In this document: one piece after another, positions 6,395 to 10,713 of the stretch
Numbering within the stretch: position 1 is the stretch's first letter
How the letters are laid out: each line of letters starts with the position of its first letter
DNA from: an uncultured Polynucleobacter sp.
GTDB taxonomy: Bacteria; Pseudomonadota; Gammaproteobacteria; Burkholderiales; Burkholderiaceae
Length of the DNA stretch: 10,713 nucleotides
NCBI GenBank assembly: GCA_937996825.1
Contig: CALKUJ010000112.1
Coordinates: 1 to 10,713, forward strand
Direction of reading: 5' to 3'
Position numbers and translations under genes: made by a program
The notes under the pieces: model-generated
What the model was told of the DNA's origin: nothing
What the model saw: only the letters and a program-made list of their open reading frames with translations
Databases searched by the model: none

Positions 6395-6856
6395 CTACTT
6401 TGACTTTGATTGGGTGGCAAACACGATATTCGGCAAATTTGCATTGCGTGCTGCTTCCATCACTTGCATGACAGCTTGATGAGGTGTTTTGCCATCTGCA
6501 GCAATGATCACCACCGGACCATTATCACCGCCGGTATTTTTGGCAGACTGACTCAGGCTTTGTGCCAACTGATCAATGGCCACTCGTCTTCCATCAATGG
6601 CCACTCGTCCATCTGATGAAATCGCCACAGAAATATCTTTTGGTTTACTTTTTGATGCAGCCCCTTCAGCAGCTGGCAAAGTGATGGATAACTCTTGATA
6701 GCGAGTGAAGGTGGTGGAGATCATCAAGAAAATCAAAATCACCAACAGAACATCGATGAAAGCAATTAAGTTGATTTCAGGAGCTTGTTGTTGACTGTTT
6801 GGCGCGCTTGATTTTCCTGAGGAGAAAAGGCTGCGATTATTTTGACGAAAAAGCAT
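6395..6856 (-). CDS. exbD: ExbD/TolR-family proton-channel subunit
   Basis: ExbD with ExbB uses the proton-motive force to energise envelope partners such as TonB. The 153-residue product has a short cytoplasmic N-terminus, one transmembrane helix (about 28-50), and a periplasmic domain ending near 150. The helix contains the essential Asp of the family at residue 35 (context AFIDVLLVILIFLM). The frame runs upstream to a TTG at 6865, next to the exbB stop, but the ATG at 6856 gives the usual N-terminus and is preferred; neither has a clear ribosome site. The gap to exbB is nine bases. TolR belongs to the same family, but a separate tol cluster lies at the left of the window, so ExbD is the better name. 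A seven-residue repeat (RVAID at 84-88 and 91-95) is encoded by near-identical DNA. Confidence 0.9.
   Translation of the reverse strand: MLFRQNNRSLFSSGKSSAPNSQQQAPEINLIAFIDVLLVILIFLMISTTFTRYQELSITLPAAEGAASKSKPKDISVAISSDGRVAIDGRRVAIDQLAQSLSQSAKNTGGDNGPVVIIAADGKTPHQAVMQVMEAARNANLPNIVFATQSKSK
6572..6609. repeat. Two copies of a 17-base sequence at 21-base period in exbD
   Basis: ATCAATGGCCACTCGTC occurs at 6572-6588 and again at 6593-6609, in frame, seven codons apart. It encodes the twice-seen VAID stretch in the periplasmic domain of ExbD. The two copies are identical over 17 bases, which suggests recent duplication or local copying. Confidence 0.9.
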
Positions 6857-6865
6857 GACGGTCAA

Positions 6866-7486
6866 TCAAATGCTATTCAAATGAGCGAGTAATTTTTTTG
6901 CTGCTGCATCACACTCACGTTGGCGCTTTTCGGCCATTGCTTTGAGACCTCTCCATCCTGCATATGCTGGAATAGCAATCAACAAGCCGAAGGCTGTGTT
7001 GTACAAAGCAATCGAAATACCATTGGCCAATTGTTGAGGATTGGCACCAACACCTTGATGGCTGCCAAAAATTTCAATCATGCCAACAACCGTGCCAAAC
7101 AATCCTAAAAGAGGGGCAATCGTGGCAATCGTTGCCAAAGCGCCTAAATAGCGTTCTAACAAAATAGTGACAGACTCAGCAGCATCTTGCATGGCTGCAA
7201 TGATTTTTTCTTCTGAGCCACCTTGTGCTTTTTCTAAGAGGGCTGCCGCCAAAATCTGTCCAAGGGGTGCGGCGTCTGATAATGCTTTTGTTGCATCCTG
7301 AGCGGTTTTGGGCTGTTTTAGAGCGCCAGAACTGGCCAACTGGATAGCGCCTTCCAATAACTGTGGTGGGGTGATCCGTTTGGCCTGTAAAAACCAAATT
7401 CTTTCGAAAAGAATGGCTAAAGCGAGGATGGATGTGAGTAATAAAGGCCAAACTGGCCAGCCAGCGGCAATAAGAATTGTGTACAT
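6866..7486 (-). CDS. exbB: ExbB/TolQ-family proton-channel subunit
   Basis: ExbB is the multi-spanning inner-membrane scaffold that forms a proton channel with ExbD. The 206 residues show three membrane helices: about 8-33, 115-140 and 158-178. A large cytoplasmic loop lies between the first two. The family-typical APLLGLFGTVVGMI (124-137) and ALYNTAFGLLIAIPA (160-174) are present. Its start is preceded by AGGG close to the ATG. It heads the minus-strand run and is divergent from xseA. No tonB gene is visible beside the pair, so the partner (TonB or another protein) is unknown. The neighbourhood with lpxK recalls other Burkholderiales genomes. Confidence 0.92.
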   Translation of the reverse strand: MYTILIAAGWPVWPLLLTSILALAILFERIWFLQAKRITPPQLLEGAIQLASSGALKQPKTAQDATKALSDAAPLGQILAAALLEKAQGGSEEKIIAAMQDAAESVTILLERYLGALATIATIAPLLGLFGTVVGMIEIFGSHQGVGANPQQLANGISIALYNTAFGLLIAIPAYAGWRGLKAMAEKRQRECDAAAKKLLAHLNSI

Positions 7487-7495
7487 ACCCTATAC

Positions 7496-7524
7496 TTTAA
7501 ACGATGGAATTGTGTGGGTATCAA
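7496..7524 (-). promoter_or_regulatory. Weak exbB promoter candidate
   Basis: On the minus strand, TTGATA (complement of 7519-7524, 5/6 match), a 17-base spacer and TTTAAA (7496-7501, 4/6). Its start would lie only a few bases before the exbB ATG, leaving almost no leader. That counts against it. Confidence 0.2.
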
Positions 7525-7550
7525 AGGTCTGTGGGAAAAAGCATCAAGCT

Positions 7551-7559
7551 TGTGGATAA
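7551..7559 (-). promoter_or_regulatory. DnaA box, consensus match
   Basis: TGTGGATAA on the plus strand is TTATCCACA on the minus strand, an exact match to the classic DnaA-binding 9-mer. It lies 65 bases before the exbB start. A single 9-mer can occur by chance, but weaker look-alikes sit at 7513-7521, 7530-7538 and 7729-7737 in the same orientation. Confidence 0.45.
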
Positions 7560-7697
7560 CTATGTGAAAAACTTTCTTTAAGTTGCTCGCTAAGCCCTTG
7601 ATTCTTTGTTGTAGGCGCAAATTTTCAAAAAATGTAAGTTAAATAATATGTTTAAAATCAACTACTTGTATGAGTTTAATTGGTTTTAATCGGAGTT

Positions 7698-7719
7698 TGG
7701 GGTAGCTGCCCCAGTTTTT
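7698..7719 (+). terminator. Orphan terminator-like hairpin upstream of xseA
   Basis: TGGGGT (7698-7703), loop AGCT, GCCCCA (7708-7713, one T-G wobble) followed by G and five T. No plus-strand gene lies upstream in the gap, since exbB runs the other way. It could end a short unannotated RNA or attenuate xseA. Confidence 0.5.
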
Positions 7720-7781
7720 AATTGGTCCTGTGGATAGTTATTAACCGCGAAGCCATATAGTTACTAATTTGACGTGAATAA

Positions 7782-9014
7782 ATGACCGAAATATCAAAAG
7801 AAATTATTGGGGTTGGAGATCTGAACCGCGCCATTGCCAGTGTTTTGGAAGAGGGCATTGGTAGTGTTTGGGTTCGAGGGGAGATTTCTAACTTCAAGGC
7901 TTATGAAAGCGGACATTGGTATTTCTCTTTGAAGGATGCCGAGGGTCAAATTCGATGTGTCATGTTCCGCGGTAGAAATGGTCAAGTGGGTTTCGTGCCC
8001 AAAGAAGGTGACTTGGTTGAAGTGGCCGCTAACATTTCTGTGTATGTCCCACGGGGTGATCTGCAGTTAAACGTTGGGATGATGCGCAGAGCTGGCCAGG
8101 GTGGTTTGTATGAAGCCTTTTTAAAACTCAAAGAGAAGTTGGGTAAAGAAGGTCTATTTGATGAGGATGTCAAACGACCCCTGCCAAAACATCCAAGGCG
8201 TATTGCAGTGATCACATCACCTCAAGCAGCTGCATTAAAAGATGTTCTCAGTACCTTGGCCAGAAGGGCGCCTCATATACCCGTCACAATCTTTCCAAGC
8301 TTGGTACAAGGGGTTGATGCACCCTTAGCTCTGATCAAAGCTCTAGAGGCCGCTTATGCGGCTCATAAGGCAGATGAAATAGATGTCATTCTCTTGGTAA
8401 GAGGTGGTGGCAGCATTGAAGATTTATGGGCGTTCAATGATGAGGGCTTGGCCAGGGTGATTGCCCAATCTCCAGTGCCTTTGGTGTCTGGGGTTGGTCA
8501 TGAGACTGATTTCACAATCGCGGACTTCGTCGCAGATGTGCGTGCCCCAACACCAACGGGTGCTGCTGAATTGGTCACACCAGATCGAAAGGCTCTATTG
8601 CAAGACTTAGCCAGCCTCAGTCAAAAAATGTCTACACGCGTCAGTCAAAGAATTGATAAAGAGGCTCAGCGTTTAGATCAATTGTCATTAAGGCTTTCCC
8701 ATGCCTTGCCAAATCCGGATCGTATGAAAGAGAAGATTGAACAATTGACGATGCGTTTAGATCAATCTTGGCAAGTCAGGGTCAATGTTTATTCAGAAAA
8801 ACACCGCAGCTGGGCCAGTCATTTAGAGCTTTTAAGCCCTCAAAGAACCTTGGACAGAGGTTATGCGATTCTTTTGAACAATGAAGGTCAGGCTGTTCGC
8901 GATCCAAAGAGCATTCATCAGGGTGATCAAGTCGACGTTCATTTGGCTTTGGGCAGCGCCCAGATTGAAGTATCAAAAGTAAGCCTTTCGGCAAAAACAA
9001 TTTCAAAAGAATAG
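7782..9014 (+). CDS. xseA: XseA, exodeoxyribonuclease VII large subunit
   Basis: XseA with XseB forms exonuclease VII, which degrades single-stranded DNA from both ends and acts in repair and mutation avoidance. The 410-residue protein (E. coli 456) has an N-terminal OB-fold (about 8-105; VWVRGEISNF at 29-38, GHWYFSLKD at 44-52). The catalytic domain follows, with ITSPQAAALKD (144-154), RGGGSIEDLW (207-216), SGVGHETDFT (236-245) and APTPTGAAE (255-263). A helical C-terminal part completes it; the shorter length comes mainly from there. No strong ribosome site precedes the ATG at 7782. sodB follows after 49 bases. xseB is not in the window. Confidence 0.96.
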   Translation: MTEISKEIIGVGDLNRAIASVLEEGIGSVWVRGEISNFKAYESGHWYFSLKDAEGQIRCVMFRGRNGQVGFVPKEGDLVEVAANISVYVPRGDLQLNVGMMRRAGQGGLYEAFLKLKEKLGKEGLFDEDVKRPLPKHPRRIAVITSPQAAALKDVLSTLARRAPHIPVTIFPSLVQGVDAPLALIKALEAAYAAHKADEIDVILLVRGGGSIEDLWAFNDEGLARVIAQSPVPLVSGVGHETDFTIADFVADVRAPTPTGAAELVTPDRKALLQDLASLSQKMSTRVSQRIDKEAQRLDQLSLRLSHALPNPDRMKEKIEQLTMRLDQSWQVRVNVYSEKHRSWASHLELLSPQRTLDRGYAILLNNEGQAVRDPKSIHQGDQVDVHLALGSAQIEVSKVSLSAKTISKE

Positions 9015-9017
9015 AAT
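8988..9017 (+). promoter_or_regulatory. Weak sodB promoter candidate at the end of xseA
   Basis: TCGGCA (8988-8993), an 18-base spacer and TAGAAT (9012-9017, 5/6 to consensus) would place a start about 40 bases before sodB. The -35 is weak (4/6). A separate promoter would suit a highly expressed SOD, but read-through from xseA is also possible. Confidence 0.3.
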
Positions 9018-9063
9018 AGCGTTTTAGTTCAGTCACACCACTCAAAGATCAATAGGAGATTTT

Positions 9064-9642
9064 ATGGAACACACATTGCCACAGTTACCGTATGCACTAG
9101 ATGCATTGGCACCACACATTTCAAAAGAAACATTGGAATTCCATTACGGCAAGCATCATCAAACTTATGCCACTAACTTGAATAACCTCATCAAGGGCAC
9201 AGAATTTGAATCAATGAGCTTGGAAGAGATTGTTAAAAAGTCTTCAGGTGGTGTGTTCAATAACTCTGCTCAAGTATGGAATCACACTTTTTACTGGATG
9301 GGTTTGAAGCCAAATGGTGGCGGTGCTCCAACAGGTGCATTGGCTGATGCGATCAATGCCAAGTTTGGGTCTTTTGAGAAATTCAAAGAAGAGTTCACAA
9401 AGTGCGCGGTTGGTACATTTGGTTCAGGTTGGGCTTGGTTGGTGAAGAAGTCTGACGGCACTCTTGATTTGGTTTCAACCAGCAATGCTGCAACACCTTT
9501 GACAACAGATGCCAAGCCTTTGTTGACATGTGACGTGTGGGAGCACGCTTACTACGTTGACTACCGCAACGCCCGTCCAAAATATGTTGAGGCATTCTGG
9601 AACTTGGTTAACTGGGACTTCGTAGCAAAGAATTTTGCCTAA
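9064..9642 (+). CDS. sodB: Iron superoxide dismutase
   Basis: SodB converts superoxide to oxygen and hydrogen peroxide in the cytoplasm. The 192-residue product is of standard length. The four metal ligands are in place: His27, His74, Asp157 and His161 (the last two in DVWEHAYYVDY). Gln70 in the N-terminal part (AQVWNH) is the residue that marks Fe-type enzymes; Mn-type enzymes usually carry the equivalent Gln in the C-terminal domain, and here that region reads GSGWAWL without it. There is no signal peptide. A strong TAGGAG ribosome site (9053-9058) precedes the ATG, fitting high expression. It follows xseA, and a strong terminator closes it. Confidence 0.97.
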   Translation: MEHTLPQLPYALDALAPHISKETLEFHYGKHHQTYATNLNNLIKGTEFESMSLEEIVKKSSGGVFNNSAQVWNHTFYWMGLKPNGGGAPTGALADAINAKFGSFEKFKEEFTKCAVGTFGSGWAWLVKKSDGTLDLVSTSNAATPLTTDAKPLLTCDVWEHAYYVDYRNARPKYVEAFWNLVNWDFVAKNFA

Positions 9643-9651
9643 GCTATTAAC

Positions 9652-9683
9652 TTCTTAGGTTCTTAAGCTCTTAAGTTCTAAGC
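9652..9683 (+). repeat. Four degenerate 8-base repeats after sodB
   Basis: TTCTTAGG, TTCTTAAG, CTCTTAAG and TTCTAAGC follow one another directly, beginning ten bases after the sodB stop. Because CTTAAG is its own complement, units can also pair into a weak hairpin. This sits in the 3' untranslated part before the terminator. Confidence 0.7.
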
Positions 9684-9700
9684 ACTCAGTAACATCAAAC

Positions 9701-9738
9701 AAAAAACCTCTTGGTTGAATAGACCAAGAGGTTTTTTT
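9701..9738. terminator. Strong terminator between sodB and yajQ
   Basis: ACCTCTTGGT (9706-9715), a seven-base loop and ACCAAGAGGT (9723-9732) form a perfect 10-base stem. It is preceded by A and followed by a run of seven T in total. It ends sodB on the plus strand; the A-tract lets it act for the convergent yajQ too. Confidence 0.88.
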
Positions 9739-9829
9739 ATATGGTTTCAAATAAAACTAGCGACGCGAAAACTAACAACTAGAATGCCGATTGCAGGAGT
9801 TAAAACAGCAACATTAGCTTCCTATTAAC

Positions 9830-10315
9830 TCAGTCCCTGAAGTTATTAAAGTTCAGTGGTGCTTCTTCAACGTCTTTGCGAAGCATGGCCATGGTTGTTT
9901 GAAGATCATCTCTCTTGGCGCCAGTAACACGCACTGCATCACCTTGAATGCTCGCTTGAACTTTGATCTTGCTGTCTTTGATAATTCGCACAATCTTCTT
10001 GGCAAGTTCAGTGCTGATACCTTTTTGGATCTCAACAATTTGCTTGAGCTTGTCGCCTGAAATCTTTTCAAGCTTGCCGTCTTTTAGAAAGCGCACATCC
10101 ACATTGCGCTTGGCTAATTTGGCCAGAAGCACATCACGAACTTGTCGTAACTTAAAGTCATCGTCACCATAAAGAGTGAGTTCTTCACCTTTTTGTTCGA
10201 TTCTGGCATCTGATCCTTTGAAATCGAAGCGTGTTGAAATTTCTTTATTGGCTTGCTCCAGAGCATTTTTTACTTCAATCATGTCTGGTTCACATACAAC
10301 GTCAAATGAGGGCAT
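9830..10315 (-). CDS. yajQ: YajQ family nucleotide-binding protein (UPF0234)
   Basis: YajQ proteins are small cytoplasmic proteins with two ferredoxin-like domains. Members in Xanthomonas and Pseudomonas bind cyclic di-GMP and affect gene expression; whether that holds here is unknown. The 161-residue product matches the family start PSFDVVCEPDMIEVKNALEQ and the segment STRFDFKGSD near 27-36. It also has the Lys-rich middle ISTELAKKIVRIIKDSKIKVQ and the ending PLNFNNFRD. Length is normal. The start has AGGTGA four bases upstream on the minus strand. It converges with sodB and diverges from murB, with 49 bases to the latter. Confidence 0.95.
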   Translation of the reverse strand: MPSFDVVCEPDMIEVKNALEQANKEISTRFDFKGSDARIEQKGEELTLYGDDDFKLRQVRDVLLAKLAKRNVDVRFLKDGKLEKISGDKLKQIVEIQKGISTELAKKIVRIIKDSKIKVQASIQGDAVRVTGAKRDDLQTTMAMLRKDVEEAPLNFNNFRD

Positions 10316-10358
10316 GGGTCACCTAAAAATCAATTGAAAAGTTAATCACAGTTAAGAT

Positions 10359-10388
10359 TGTGGCATGAAGATTGAATTAAATGCCACA
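10359..10388 (+). repeat. Inverted repeat over the murB start codon
   Basis: TGTGGCAT (10359-10366) and ATGCCACA (10381-10388) are perfect complements over eight bases with a 14-base loop. The left arm includes the A and T of the murB start codon. In RNA this could hide the start site. Confidence 0.6.
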
Positions 10389-10713
10389 TTACGCGAACAC
10401 AATACCTTTGGTTTTGATGTGTCTGCCCAATATTTGGTCCATTTGACCGAAGTTGTGGATGTGCCTGAATTGATTCAAAAAGCTCAAAAAGACAATGTCC
10501 CTTGGCAAATCTTTGGTGGCGGCAGTAATTTGGTCTTGGCCAAAGATCTGGTCGGTTACACCGGCTTGATGGAAATCAAGGGGCGCCAACTTTTAAGAGA
10601 AACCGCCACGCATTTTTATATTGAAGCGATGGCAGGAGAATCGTGGCACGAGCTCGTGCATTTGTCTTTAGCCAATCATTACGATGGCTTGGACAATTTG
10701 GCGCTCATTCCTG
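10365..10713 (+). CDS. murB: MurB, UDP-N-acetylenolpyruvoylglucosamine reductase (5' part, cut by window end)
   Basis: MurB is the FAD-dependent cytoplasmic enzyme that reduces UDP-GlcNAc-enolpyruvate to UDP-MurNAc in peptidoglycan synthesis. The frame is open from the ATG at 10365 to the end (116 codons plus one base). Visible motifs are NTFGFD near 13-18, FGGGSNLVL near 51-59 (FAD-binding segment), GAGENWH-like AGESWHELV near 92-100, and the ending GLDNLALIP. This matches the first third of the roughly 300-340 residue family. The start is chosen because N-terminal homology begins within ten residues; the ribosome site is weak and the start codon lies in an inverted repeat. It is divergent from yajQ. 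Confidence 0.94.
   Translation, partial: MKIELNATLREHNTFGFDVSAQYLVHLTEVVDVPELIQKAQKDNVPWQIFGGGSNLVLAKDLVGYTGLMEIKGRQLLRETATHFYIEAMAGESWHELVHLSLANHYDGLDNLALIP

Larger units (their letters stand above)
7487..7781. other. Divergent intergenic region exbB/xseA
   Basis: This 295-base region holds no credible gene. From left to right: a short leader for exbB; three TGTGG-type 9-mers at 7513, 7530 and 7551, the last a perfect DnaA box on the minus strand; and an AT-rich stretch (about 7621-7690). Next come a plus-strand hairpin with T-tract (7698-7719), a further DnaA-box-like 9-mer at 7729, and TATAGT at 7756-7761, which could be the -10 of the xseA promoter although no good -35 is seen. Confidence 0.7.

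Noticed and set aside
5275..6444. Longer LpxK start with an extra 17 N-terminal residues from 6444
   Set aside because: It would overlap exbD by 50 bases and adds residues without family resemblance. ATG 6393, one base after the exbD stop, is the better start.
6857..6865. TTG start for exbD at 6865
   Set aside because: Rare start without a ribosome site; the ATG three codons later gives the usual N-terminus.
7446..7458. GGCCA-AAC-TGGCC repeat near the exbB start
   Set aside because: Short stem and poor T-tract on the minus strand; explained by the Trp/Pro codons of the membrane segment.
8349..8362. GCCGC-TTAT-GCGGC hairpin inside xseA
   Set aside because: Five-base stem with no T-tract, within conserved coding sequence; likely chance.
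1..10713. Mobile elements, CRISPR arrays, tRNA/rRNA genes, defence or biosynthetic islands
   Set aside because: No transposase, no regularly spaced repeats, no cloverleaf-like sequence and no foreign-looking gene block found; the window reads as conserved core chromosome.

Overview
The window looks like a stretch of core chromosome from a betaproteobacterium of the order Burkholderiales, most likely Polynucleobacter or a close relative with modest GC. Three things support this: the protein sequences, the gene order (tolB-pal-cpoB-queC; exbB-exbD-lpxK-trm112-kdsB-adk; xseA-sodB; yajQ next to murB), and a base composition well below that of Burkholderia or Ralstonia, judged by eye. The genus is an inference; no database search was run.

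Layout, left to right. (1) The 3' part of tolB (+), then a clear intrinsic terminator, then pal, cpoB (ybgF) and queC (+). This is the end of the Tol-Pal envelope cluster, with a queuosine/preQ0 biosynthesis gene attached. A terminator-like hairpin with a shared stem closes queC on one strand and adk on the other. (2) On the minus strand, a six-gene run transcribed right to left: exbB, exbD, lpxK, a 57-residue Trm112/YcaR-like gene, kdsB and adk. It combines an inner-membrane proton-channel pair, lipid A and Kdo activation enzymes for LPS, and adenylate kinase. (3) A divergent 295-base region between exbB and xseA holds DnaA-box-like 9-mers, an AT-rich stretch and an orphan terminator. (4) xseA and sodB (+), closed by a strong terminator. 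(5) yajQ (-), and divergently from it the 5' part of murB (+), cut by the window end.

Functionally most of the window concerns the cell envelope: Tol-Pal outer-membrane constriction, lipid A 4'-kinase, CMP-Kdo synthesis, ExbBD energy transduction and peptidoglycan precursor synthesis. Housekeeping nucleotide and DNA-repair functions (Adk, ExoVII), tRNA modification (QueC) and oxidative-stress defence (Fe-SOD) are mixed in. All full-length genes look intact. I see no mobile element, CRISPR array, tRNA or rRNA, and no multi-gene system that looks undescribed.

The points worth a second look are regulatory and structural: a near-ideal intrinsic terminator inside the signal-peptide codons of cpoB; an inverted repeat that would pair the start codon of murB; a cluster of DnaA-box-like motifs upstream of exbB/xseA with an unexplained terminator nearby; two opposed promoters sharing a -35 element upstream of adk; a short insertion in LpxK; and a 21-base-period repeat in exbD.
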